From positions 91,702,495 through 91,766,494 of the forward strand of contig CM035441.1 in assembly GCA_020310875.1 (NCBI GenBank): a DNA stretch of 64,000 nucleotides. Reading direction: 5' to 3'. The notes beneath the pieces are model-generated. The model was not told where the DNA came from and ran no database searches. It saw nothing but the letters and a program-made list of their open reading frames with translations. The first letter of the stretch is position 1. The number at the start of each line of letters is the position of its first letter. Positions 20,322 through 31,629 of the stretch are shown here, piece by piece. The position numbers were made by a program, and so were the translations under genes. The DNA is from Ceratopteris richardii. Lineage: Eukaryota > Streptophyta > Polypodiopsida > Polypodiales > Pteridaceae.

Positions 20322-23300
20322 ATGGCTGAAAGCAGTGATGTATTCCGTATGTTGGCTATTGAGGATAAGTGGGATGGTACCAACTACCCGTTATGGGCTT
20401 ATATGATGCGACATGTATTGGTTGCAAAGGACTGTGGAACATTGTGCAGGGTGTTGAAAAACGTCCTATCACACCTACGACTATTACAACTAGAGGTACT
20501 GAAGCTGATGCAGAAGGTGTTGAAGATGATGATATTCTGCATATTCGTGTTCATGGTGCGGTTTTTGCTACACCTACTGCAAAGCAAATTTGTTGGGATG
20601 GAAGAGATGCCTAGGCACATGCAGATAGCTTTGTCTGTCAAACATGCCATTATTCCTCACATTCGCTCTTGCAGAATAGCTAAGGATGCTTGGGATACAC
20701 TTACCACATTGTACCAAGATAGGAATGAGGCTCGTGTTGCTCACCTCGGAAAACAGTTGGAGAGTGAGCAAATGAATGAAGGTGATTCTATGGACAATTT
20801 TCTAACAAACATCAAAGACTTGAAGGAACAATTGATTTCTGCTGATGAAGTTATACCAGATAGCTCACTTGTGTAGACCGTTTTGAATGGTCTTCCTGAT
20901 TCATATAAGAGTTTTGCTTCTACTCTTTGGTTGATGATGAAAGGCAATCCAAATGCCTCGTCATTTGAGGAGTTAGTCTCTGTTCTATTGGAGGAAGATC
21001 AATCCAGGCACAACAGGTCCATTATGCGTGTTGCAGATCAAGCTTTCTTGGCTAGTCAGAAGGGCAAAGGAAAATGGAGCTCTTCAACTAGTAAGCAAAA
21101 ATCTGTAGATGTTTCACATTCGAAGAAGGAAGATAAAGATGAGAAGAAATTAGAAAAGCAGAAATTGTTCTGCAAGTACTGTAAAGGGAATGATCATATC
21201 ATAAAGAACTATCCAAAACTGGCTACAAAAGAAGCAAAGAAAATGGTGGCCTCTACACCGAAAACAGAGTCTACTAATCTTCTGCAGGAAGAAGAATGGG
21301 CGTTTACTACTGTTTGCAATTTTGACCCATGTTCTCATGAGCAGTGCATGTCTGCAGTTGACTGAGATCTTTGGTACTTTGACAGTGGGGCGGCCAAACA
21401 CATTACCTCACAGCGTAGTTTCTTCTCTTCACTCGAGCCTGCCCCTACAAGGAATACTGTTACATGAGCCAACAACTCCTCTTATCCTGTTATGGGAGTT
21501 GGTAAGATCATTTTGACTATTGCTGATGGTAGTTCTTTCACTTTGTCAGATGCTTTGTTTGTGCCAGGGATCAAGAAAAATCTGTTATCAATTTTTGCAT
21601 TAGCCAAGATTGGCTTGGTTGTGAAATTTGTTGATGACAGGTGTACACTTCATGATCTATCAAATGGTGATGTCATTATTGCTTCTAGCATTTTATGTCG
21701 TGGGCTGTATAAGCTCATAGACTATGAAAGATTTGTAAATGATTCGGCATGTGCAGTACATGATTCTTAGGCTATGTCAGATGCAAAGCTTTGGCATGCA
21801 CGCTTTGGTCATCTGAATTTTGCTAGTTTGCTATGCCTACAGAAATCTGAAATGGTGTCCTCTTTGCCCAAACTTGAGGCACCTGAAAAGCATGTTTGTG
21901 AAGACCATATTTTGGCCAAAATGCAGCATTCCTCCTTTCCAAAAGATGGTTGAGTTTGGGCTACTCAGAAATTGCAGTTTGTACATAGTAATGTCTGTGG
22001 TCCTATGCAGACACCTTCTTTTGGAAATTATCTTTACTTTGTGACTTTCATTGATGATTTTTCTAGGCATGCATGGGTATCCATTGACGACAAAGTCCAA
22101 AGTGTTCATGTGCTTCAAAAAGTTTTTGGTTTTGGCTGGAAATCTCTCAGCATGTAAAATGGGCACCCTGCATTCTGATCGAGGGGGGGAATATATGTCT
22201 TCTGATTTTAATGCATTTCTGGCTGAACGTGGGATAAAACACCAGTGTACAGTGCCATATACACCTCAACAGAATGGAGTTTCTAAACGAAAGAACATGT
22301 CACTCATGGAGATGGCGAGGTATATGGTCAAGAGTCAAGATTTACCACATAGTTTCTAGCTTGAGGCTGTCATGTGTGCAGCATATGTACTTAACATGTG
22401 TCCCACTAAAGCACTACAGTCTATCACTCCATATGAGGCTTGGCATGATCGCAAGCCATCTGCTGCTCATCTGCATGTTTTTGGTTGTTTGGCATATGCA
22501 TTAGTGCCTGAACAACATTGCAAAAAATTGGATGATAAATTAGTAAAATGTATTTTTGTTGGGTACAATTTTGAAATTAAAGGCTATCATCTGTATCATC
22601 CACAGACTAAATGCATTCTGGTTAGCCGTGATGTTGTTTTTGTGGAAGATGCTATTCGACCATTGCTTTCATGTACTAAGGAGACATATGTTGGCTCTAG
22701 AGACATGTATGATAATTTGCTACCTCTTTTTATAGGTGGACAGTCTAGTGCTGGTCCTAACGAGGCAACTTCTCAGGCTTTGCAGGCTTCATGTGATGAT
22801 GCACATCATTCCATTTTTGATGCAAATTTACATGATGCACTTGTTGATGAGAGAGCGGATATTGAGCAGGCAAAAACTATGCCAAAATGGCTGGTGCAGA
22901 TTTTTCATGATAGCAAAATAGATGCACCTCTGTCATATCGTACTCGTTCAGGCTCTCATAGTGCCTCTCTTGCATCAGATTGCTATGCTATGGCTGCATC
23001 TAGTCTCTGTGATGAGAATGAGCCTGTTTTGTTTGATGAAACATGAAATTTAGAAAATTGGATGGCTGCTATGCAATCTGAATATGATGCTATAATGAAG
23101 AATGGTACTTGGTGTTTATGTGAATTGCCTCTTGGCAAGAAGGCCATTGGGACTATGTGGTTATACAAGCTGAAGCGTAAGCCTGATGGTACAGTTGATA
23201 GGTATAAGGCTAAGCTTCTTGCAAAAGTTTATGCACAATAAAGATGCATTGATTTTGATGCGATCTTTGCACCTACTTGTCGAATGACTACTGTTCTTAG

Positions 23301-24560
23301 CATCTGTGCACTTGCAGCTCATCATGGTTGGAATGTACATCAGTTGGATATCAAAACAATATTTTTGAATGGCGACTTGCATGAAGAAGTGTATGTTTTT
23401 CAGCCTCGTGGCTTTGTGCAAAAAGGGCATGAAAACCAGGTGTGCAGGTTAAAGAAGGCATTATATGGTTGAAACCAAGCACCACGTGCTTGTCATGAGA
23501 AGATACATGTCTATCTGATTGCACATGGTTTTGAGAATAGTCCAACTGAGATCATCTTATATGTTAAGCGTGCTAATGATGTGCTTCTGATCATTGTTAT
23601 CTATGTTGATGAGATGCTACTTAGTGGTCCTATTGAGAAGCATATTGCTGGTTTTAAGGCTGATTTGCAGGCCTCATTTGAGATGTTTGATTTGGGGCAT
23701 TTGCATCACTATTTGGGCATTCAGTTTATGCAAGTTGATGATGGAATGGATTTGTGTCAAACGAAATATATTGACACATTATTGTGGCATTTTGGACTTG
23801 AAGACTATAAGCCTATTGCCACTCCTATGGAGACAGGTTTACGATTGAGTTTTTATGATGCTAGAGATGCATTTGATGCTGTCCTCTATCAGCAAGCTAT
23901 TGGATGCCTGATTTACTTATGCATTACTCGTCGAGATATTCAGTTTGCTGTCTCACAAATGAGCAGGTTTATGCATTGCGTAGGTGTCAAGCATTGGTAG
24001 ACAATTAAGCACATCTTTCGCTACTTGAGTGGTACTCGGCTACTCGGGTTGTTTTATCCCAAGGGGGGATCACTACTACCAGATTTGCATGTTTTTCTGA
24101 CTTAGACTGGGATGGTTGCTATGACACTCATGTATCCACTAGTGGCTTTTGCTTCATGCTTGGTAGCTCATGTATATCTTGGTTTAGAAGGAAGCAGCCT
24201 ATTGTGGCCACTTCCAGTTGTGAGGCTAAGTATAGGGCAACTTTCACAGCGACTGTTGAGTGTGTGTGGCTCAGATGCCTTATGGCTGATTTGGGTGTTG
24301 GTCAGTCTTCTGCCACCACCAACTTCACTGACATTTAGAGCACATTGGTAGTTGCGAGGAACCCGATGTTCCATGCTTTCACTAAGCACATTGAGTTGCA
24401 TTATCATTATGTCAAGGAGAGGTTCTCTGCTGGGGAGATGAGCTTGGCATATGTGCCCATGCAAGAGAACATTGTAGACCTTTTCACGAAGGCTCTACCT
24501 AGGGAGAAGTTTGAAGCTTTCCACAAAGCTTTGGGCTTACTTCCTTTTGTGGAGTGATTT
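20322..24560 (+). pseudogene. Copia A gag-pol region (fossil)
   Basis: Gag begins at an ATG with MAESSDVFRML and includes a UBN2-type region and a CCHC knuckle near 21168-21215. Pol has, in order, a protease region, an integrase zinc and core region including the TPQQNGV block, a linker, RT with YGLK- and YVD-type blocks, and a copia RNase H ending in the block that in the reverse copy reads FTKALPREKFEAF. All domains are those of a single gag-pol polyprotein. The region is broken in many places and is described only as a fossil. Confidence 0.9.
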
Positions 24561-24631
24561 CCACATAGCTTGGCACTTCCTTATACATGAGTGCCAGCTA
24601 CTTGTTCAATGTATCACTCCCAGGGGGGATT

Positions 24632-24859
24632 TGTTGATATATTTAGGTAGTGATGTGTGTGAACACTCTAGGACCACCGGGGCACTTTTTTCCCTCTTTA
24701 GGAGATTTTTTCCCCCGGCTTGTATATATGCCTATTGCCCTAATGGGCTACTTATGTTTGTACATTCTCTAGTAACACATTCAGTATTGTGTGTTGTGCT
24801 CCAAGCTTCTTCTTCTTCCTTGTGCTGTTCGTGTGCTTCTACAGACGTCAACTCCAACA
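24632..24859 (+). repeat. Copia A 3' LTR
   Basis: The 228-bp LTR runs from TGTTGATATATTTAGG to CTCCAACA, with a purine tract CAGGGGGGAT just before it. GTATATATGCC near 24722 is a likely TATA box. Confidence 0.92.
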
Positions 24860-25770
24860 GGTTGAAGTCTTGGTCACGTCTACTATCCATGTGCAACACC
24901 TCCTTGATGGTACTTTGTCACACTTCTGTTGCTCTCTACATACTTTGTCTCTCTTTTTGTTCTCTCTCTCTCTGTGCACTATTTAAGTGTGTGTGTGTGT
25001 GTGTCTTAATCTCTCTTGTTCTCATAGAGTAGTGAATTCTCTTGCTTTCTTAGTCTATCTCCAAGAATGCTTCTTTGTTGTTGATTCCTCTTATGTATGT
25101 CGCTTCACTTCCCAACTACTTGTGCATCTTGATGCTTTCATTGTTGTCATAAGAACCTCCTCATGTAAAGACCAATGACTCCCTATTTTTTCTTGGAGTA
25201 ACTTGATGGAAAACAAAAATTATAAATGGAGGGCCACACATAGGCTATTGTGTGTCATCTTCACTTCCTATCTCTTCCATTTTTGACCTTAGTTTTTCCA
25301 AAATGTGTGCATAAGGGAGGGTTCATCTAGACCTTCCATAACATTTTAAAATCCTTTAAACACTTCAAAAATACCATTTTTGCAACCTGCATTCAACTTT
25401 TCCTAAAAGTCCATTATGAGCAAACTAATTATGCACTATTTATGCACCCATGTCCTTGGCCACTTATGGAGCACCTGTGCACCACTTTGCCAAGTCACCA
25501 CTTTGATAGAATCAACAGTTGCACACCACCTAATGGGACCTCCATCCCCAAGAGCAAATAGCCAATGCATGAGCAAAGATATGCCACTGCATTACAAGAG
25601 TGGGATAAAAAATTGAAAATAACATGTGAGCAATCTAGTAAGAGAAGCAAAAGGGAGTCGCTAGAAGGTTATATCATGCACTTCCTAGGTAAATTGTCTT
25701 TACCATATATGTATAGTTTTCCCTCGATAAATGTAAAATGTTTGTTTTTATTAGCAACCTATTCCTCTGC
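24860..25770. other. Unclassified AT-rich region with GT run
   Basis: A CT-rich tract (24950-24980) and a GT run of about 19 bases (24986-25004) are present. The short open frames are not recognisable. I see no gene. Confidence 0.4.
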
Positions 25771-26100
25771 ATAGAATTGGCTTTATCAAGAGACTTTCCA
25801 GTCTTGAAAAAATCTTTGATACCATCATAGCACCCTTGTTCTTTAGCTAAGAACTCAGCATGAGGGAATTCATGCTCCACTCCAAGGGCCTAGTTCTTTA
25901 GGCTAATCCAAAATAGATGATCAGTGATAACATTTTCCTTACCTGTTCTATGCACTATTGTGAAATCAAATTCTTGAAATAATAGAATCCACCTCCATAC
26001 TCTACTTGTTGCTTGTGGCTTGTTTAATAGATACCTTACTGGTTAGTGATCTGTAATTATGATGAATTTTACCCCTAACAAGTGATGGTATAATTTTTGG
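25771..26100 (-). mobile_element. Ty3/gypsy RNase H fossil fragment
   Basis: On the minus strand the sequence around 26080-25930 resembles the end of a gypsy RNase H: FIIITDHQPVRYLLN, then a TIVHRTGKEN-like block. The piece is broken and isolated. Its position relative to the integrase piece at 27436-27973 is wrong for a single reverse element, so it is probably a separate copy. Confidence 0.75.
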
Positions 26101-26189
26101 AAAAAAAAAAGTTTAGAATCAAGAAATGAAATGCAAGAGATGGTTGAACCACATCCTAAGATGGAGTATTAGGAAATAATCCTCAACCC

Positions 26190-26420
26190 ATGGATTTTGG
26201 GGCAAGTGGTTAGCCCATCATACTCCTAGCTGATAGTTCATGAGTTCGATTCCCACAATTGGTATTAGACCCTGTGGAGTAGGCTTGGGCAAGGTATATT
26301 GAAAGTGCGTGCATCGCTTTCAAAAATGAGCCCAATAAAGATTAGAGTGTACCTCCCAATCCTTAGGTTTGATTCAGATGTGTAAGTTACCATTGAAAAT
26401 CTCTCAAAAAAAAATTTCCA
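26190..26420 (+). mobile_element. SINE family C (tRNA-derived)
   Basis: The forward head has GGCAAGTGGTTAGCCCATCA (A-box-like) and GAGTTCGATTCCCAC (a near-canonical B box) about 45 bp on. A body of about 150 bp and an A-rich end (AAAAAAAAATTT, 26406-26417) follow. Its body differs from SINE families A and B. No TSD was found. Confidence 0.7.
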
Positions 26421-26429
26421 ATGGGTAGA

Positions 26430-26660
26430 CTAGAATGATGATCCAAGATACCTAGTATGGGTGAGAACTAGGTTCAAGATACTAAAGTTATAACAAAGGC
26501 TCAAGATGCCTAGGTTGCGAACAAGGCAAGTCCATTGGCAAGTGGCCAAGAAATGGAAAGGCAAGGTTCAAGACAACAAGGTTGAGAGTAAGGGTTCAAG
26601 AGATGAAGGTTGAGAACAACAAGGTTCAAGATATTGTGTAAGGGTGAGGACATCAATTCA
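26430..26660. repeat. Degenerate short tandem repeat
   Basis: Words such as AAGGTTCAAGA, AGGTTGAGA and CAAGATACCTAG recur about every 20-35 bases over some 200 bp. It looks like a decayed minisatellite. No gene. Confidence 0.5.
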
Positions 26661-27435
26661 AAGGGAGATCAAGGATTGATCATCAAGGACAATGATGTAG
26701 AAAATGAAAACAAAGTTATAGCTTGTAAATTGGGTGTGTGGGTTAAGAATGAATAGGGTGGGATGATGTTGTGAGTGCTTGATGAGGATTCAATGCATGT
26801 AGTGTTGTGTGTGCGATTCTAATTTAGTCATTGACTACCCTTTTACCTCAATGTTGGAAATGATAATGAATGGGATAGTCAAAATGGATGGGGCGAGAGT
26901 AACTGCAATTGAAATGGATTCCACTTAAGGTATGGTTGGAGTAACGGTGATGGGTATAGTGGTCCTACTAATGGGGATGGATATTGGGATGGCTATGGTA
27001 TCAACGGTGGATGGTTGTAGGGTAGTTTCTACGAGGACTTCTATGCAAATGGTTGTGTGGTGGTCGTTGTGAGATTGTGCATCATAAAAATTGAAAGTTG
27101 TGGGTTGAGAAGGTGGCAGGAATGGTGTAGATGATGGAGTGGGTGATGGCAATGGGATAAAAGTTAAAGCATATTTTCTTATTAATCATAGATCATGCAA
27201 TATAATCGAAAAAAGTCATTTGTGAGTCCATTTTTTGGTAGGCAAGAAATTTCATGGAGTGGTCCTATCCTTATGCTAGAATCTAAAAATAGTTTATTGT
27301 AAATTGTAGTCAGGACTCAGAGCATCCTGGGTGGCTTCCACTGGAGGTTGTCTTAATGCAAATTCATAAGAACACTTTTGTGGAGCTTTCTTTTTTGTGG
27401 CTTTAGGAGGGGGATTTCCCTTTTTTGGTTTTCCC
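26661..27435. other. Unclassified region
   Basis: A GGATGG- and GGTATGG-rich stretch (26930-27150) gives low-complexity Gly- or Thr/Pro-rich frames on the two strands. The right part (27300-27435) may be decayed sequence downstream of the gypsy integrase. Nothing else was recognised. Confidence 0.35.
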
Positions 27436-28420
27436 TTAGGTAAACGAATATTTATGTGTAACAAGAAATATATTCAAAAGGTTTTCAATCACTTCATTAG
27501 TGAAGTGAGTCCCATTATCACTCACGGTCTCAATTGGTATTACAAAGCATTTGGAGATATGCTCAAATAAAAATTTAACAATTGTTACAACATCATTATT
27601 GGTGGTAGCTTTGGCTTCAACCCACTTTATTAGATTGCTAGTAGCTACTAGGATGAATTTAGCATGTGAGCCTTTTTTTATCAATGGATAGGTCCAATAA
27701 AGTCAATTCCCCACTTATCAAAAGCTCTTCCTCCCATCGTGGGTCTTAATGGCAAAACATCTCTTCTAAATAGATACTTTTCCCTCTGACATACATCACA
27801 TCTTTTGATAAAACTTTTAGCATCCATTCACAAGGTTGGCCACCATAGTCCAACAAACATCGGCATTTGCATGGTCCTTTTGGGAGACAAAAGTGTCCAC
27901 CTACCATAGCTAAGTGGATGGCTTCTAATAAATTACTCATGGACACATATGTGAAGGAAATCATTTTTCCCATCTTTATAGAGTTGACTTCGTATCAACG
28001 TGTATCCCTTTTCTATTTCTACCAAAGAGCACTGATGTGTCTGAGACATTTCACTACTAGCTTGTCCAATTTGAGGAAGTCAACAATAGGTAGAAATTTC
28101 ACTACTAGCTTGTCCAATTTGAGGAAGTCAACAATAGGTAGGCTCCGCTCAGGAATGAAAACTATTCTAAATAGAATAGCATATTCAATAGTTCACTTGA
28201 GTTTACACTCTTTGCAATCATGTCATAGCTTGCTACAACCTTCTCCATAGTTTGGACCAAAAGTGAGGACACACACAAGTGGCTTAGCCCACTTTTGTAA
28301 AACTTCCAAATTGAAGAGATATTCATCTAAGATATTATCATTGATTGCACATTTTGCTTCTCCATTGGTTATTCTAGATAGAATGTCCGCTCGATCTTCA
28401 CTACCACGCAAAATCATACT
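27436..28420 (-). mobile_element. Ty3/gypsy RNase H end and integrase fossil
   Basis: On the minus strand: the end of RNase H (ADILSRITNGEA, about 28390-28355), a linker, an integrase zinc-finger region (LLEAIHLAMVGGH, about 27930-27890), and an integrase core (KWVEAKATTNNDVVTIVKF and VSDNGTHFTNEV, 27630-27495). The order fits one reverse-strand gypsy element. No LTRs were seen. It is broken, with several breaks. Confidence 0.8.
28048..28141. repeat. 48-bp exact tandem duplication
   Basis: The unit beginning ATTTCACTACTAGCTTGTCC occurs twice in a row (28048-28095 and 28096-28141). The 46 overlapping bases are identical, so the duplication is recent. It lies inside the gypsy fossil. Confidence 0.9.
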
Positions 28421-31319
28421 CCATAAGTAGAAGTCCCCATCTAACAAGGCATCCCATTGAATTACATAAGTCATGCTTTCCCCATCAACTCTTGGGTAGT
28501 TGGGTGTTTTTGACTGAACATTTTTGTCACTTGTTTTCAACTCAAGTCATCATTGACATCCTGATTTATCTCATTTCTCTCCAAACTCCATGAAAAAATA
28601 CATGAAAAATAGGAATGTTGTCTTGTGTATTGATCTAAATTACAGACATATAGATATTTCCCACAAATATTTTTATTCAATGCAATAAAATATTTCCCCT
28701 AATTAATCAAGAACTCCTTACCTCTCTCCTTGCAGCACATGATTGCTCTATGGGAGGCTTCCTTCTACTCCCAAGCCAATCATGGATTATCTCACCCTTC
28801 TCTTGCTCCTTCTAATGACCCCTAGGCACTTTTTGCTCATCAAAGCATTGTGAGGAGGCAGAAGTGCTTCTTCTTGCTCATGATACTCCCTTATCTTACA
28901 TATAGCTCAATCAATTTCTCTACATGAGTTTTGAACAACTCTTAGCAATGAAAAAAAAGTTATTCCATGACACTTTTTTATTTGGTTTTTTTATAGAAAA
29001 GAATATGGTAAACTCTCCTACAAGCTTTTCTACTCAATTCTTCTGATTATAACTTGAACAAAATGATAAAGAAGGACTACCCACCTATTCCACCACCTAC
29101 CTCAACTGCTAAAACTAAGAATGATGATGAAAAATCATAGAAAAGTATGCAAAAAAACTCTTAAAATACACAAAAGTGCTCAAAATCATCTTTAACAAGG
29201 ATTCCTGAGACATTTATTAAGATTTATGCTTCAATGGAGGTCTTGAATAGTAGCATGGTCCTCAACAACTGCAAGAAACTTATTGTAGACCTGCTAGCTC
29301 AAAGAATGATTGGATTTCTAGTGATACTAGGCCAACTTTAATGTCAATATGAACATTTTAATCCCATTCAAGTGTATAAAGACATATCCCATGAAGCTTT
29401 GGAGTTGAAACATGCACTCTTGAAGAAGATTGGGCACAAAAACATACAAAAATAGAAAGAAAGACACGCTTAATAAATGGAAAAATAGTTACCATAGAAG
29501 GCAATGGGGTTGGGATACTTCAAGCACACCATGGAAGCTCCAAATGAAGAAGGAGAAGAGAGAAAATAGCCAATTCTTTACAAAATAGGGTTTTTGTCCT
29601 TTATACTCAAAGCCATCAGCTTTTCACATGAAGAATGGATAAAAGTGACTTAAAAATAGTCCTAACACTTATTTGAGTGTTAAAAGGAGACTTGAATATT
29701 CCTAAAAAAAATATAAAGAGTTTGTGAAGAACTTTGGAGCCTCAAGGACTCCTCATCATTTACAAAATTGGAGTGTAGTTACAAAAATATGTATGATTTG
29801 ATAAAAAGATAGGCATGGTCGACATAAGATACCTCTTGTTCCCAATGCTCTTTCCATTGGTGTTGCATTATTGCTTGGCTCTTTCTAAGGGATTTTGCAT
29901 AATCTTTATAGCCAAATTTGGGAAAATTGGTGGCCCACTTCTAGTCTTCAAGTTGTCACTTCAAGTCTTTGCTTCACCTTTCATCAACACGTGAAATGTC
30001 CCTCTCTTAGTTAGATGTGAAAGCAATTTGGGAGAGTAAAGAAAAATATATATGATTAGAGAACACTTCAATCCAACAATTTCAATTTAAAATCTAAATT
30101 ATTGAAGTTAAAAAGGATAGATACGAGAGAGATTTTAGTCCCTTCTAGCTATTCATGTGATACTAGTGTTTGAAAATAAGGAGATAGCCTTTCAAGGTTT
30201 CTGGCAAGTCCTAAAAAATTTTATCTGTCTCTTTAGGTGGTTCATACAGGTCAAACCTCATAAAAAGAAGCCAAGCAATACAAATAGATCTCCCAACGTA
30301 TCATTCTATCTTTATATCTTCATCAATGTTATAACTCGTCCAATGGGATGAACCATTGCATAAAGAGAGAATGTTGGGGAGTTTAAAGATGAAAAAACTA
30401 TCAATTGATCGATGCTATATGGATTATGGGAGTTTGTGTGGAGGTCAACATCACTTCATATATTTTGAATAAGGAAGAAATAAGCTTGTTTTGAGAAGAA
30501 TTGTTTTAATAGATACTTATCTTCAATAACTTTCAAAATGTGTATTTTCACCACCGAAAAAAAACCATGTAAATAGCAAGTGGTGCTTCAATCAAAGAAC
30601 GATAGTTTAAGGGCACGTGATTTTGAGCCAAAGCATAAAGGAATCTGCAAGCCCCTTGAGAACATAGAGAAGATAGGCTTTATCGTGGTTCAAATCAAGA
30701 AGCAAAAATGGAAAAAAAATGGATTCGTTTAGTTAGAAAATTTAGTAAATAAACAATATGAATGATTTCTCATACAAAAGCTAGCATGATGTGATTGAGG
30801 AAACAAGTAAAAAGGACAAGTAAAATTTAAATAAATTTAGTAGTTTTAATAGTTATAGCTCAAAGGGATGTTAGATAAGGAAACCTTGAGCTTAGCTTGC
30901 CTTATGTTATACACATGGACCAATTTGTCTAGTGATGAAGAAAGAAGTGAAACAAAAGGAGATATCTGCTTCCTCTCTTATGGAAATCAAGATCGTAGAA
31001 ATGACCCAATTCATAGGGAGCCTAATATGTGGTACTATAAGAGCAAGGTTATCATACACATGGAAATTATGATTTCATATCATTAACCTATGAGCATTGA
31101 TTATATCCCTTGATTTGTAAGGTTGGATCCCATTTGTCAGATGTTGATCCCTGTATATTTCAATGATCTTCATTTCACAAGGATCTAGAACATTTCTAGA
31201 CAATGAATTTGTAGGATCATTATAACCCAAGGTGCTAGAGACTATTATTAAGGAGCAAAATAAGAAAGAAAGAAACTCCAAGAATTCAGAAAGAAAGAGA
31301 TATTGAAAAATTATATGAA
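28421..31319. other. 2.9 kb AT-rich region without a recognised gene
   Basis: No domain or repeat family was recognised. Between about 29060 and 29450 the plus strand holds a frame with few stops (KMIKKDYPPIPPPTSTAKTK and, farther on, EALELKHALLKKIG), perhaps a decayed coding region. Small open frames at 30868-31086 (plus) and 31281-31075 (minus, starting MEFLSFLFCSLIIVSS) are unlike anything I know. I do not call them genes. Confidence 0.4.
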
Positions 31320-31324
31320 CTCAT

Positions 31325-31555
31325 TGTTGGAGATAGACGTCTGCGGAAGCACGCGAACAGCACAAGGAAGAAGACGAAGCTTGGAGCACAAACACAAAAT
31401 ACTGAATGTATTACTAGAGAATGTACAAAGATAAGTAGCCCATTAGGGCAATAGGCGTATTTACAAGCTGGGGGAAAAAAACCTCCTAAAGAGGGAAAAA
31501 AGTGCCCCGGCGGTCCTAGAGTGTTCACACACATCACTACCTAAATATATCAACA
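31325..31555 (-). repeat. Copia C 3' LTR
   Basis: Same ends and length as the 5' LTR. The purine tract (minus strand CCAGGGGGGATT, 31556-31567) adjoins it. Confidence 0.93.
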
Positions 31556-31629
31556 AATCCCCCCTGGGAGTGATGCGGTGAACAAGGAGCTAGCACTCAT
31601 GTATAAGGAAGTGCCAAGCTATGTGGAAA

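Larger units (their letters stand above)
18780..24859 (+). mobile_element. Ty1/copia element A (both LTRs, broken)
   Basis: A forward copia element with TSD GGTTG at 18775-18779 and 24860-24864. Its parts are the 5' LTR (18780-19966, split by a nested solo LTR), a primer-binding site for initiator tRNA-Met, gag (about 20322-21250), protease, integrase (about 21780-22340), RT (about 23060-23700), RNase H (about 24090-24560), a purine tract and the 3' LTR. The pol order PR-IN-RT-RH is that of copia. The LTRs differ at roughly 7% of sites by eye, so it is clearly older than the reverse copy at 31325. It is broken by a dozen or more changes and cannot be functional. Confidence 0.93.

Noticed and set aside
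31075-31281. Minus-strand frame with a signal-peptide-like start (MEFLSFLFCSLIIVSS) as a secreted host protein
   Set aside because: It is short, with no recognised domain and no support beyond a hydrophobic start; an overlapping plus-strand frame is about as open.
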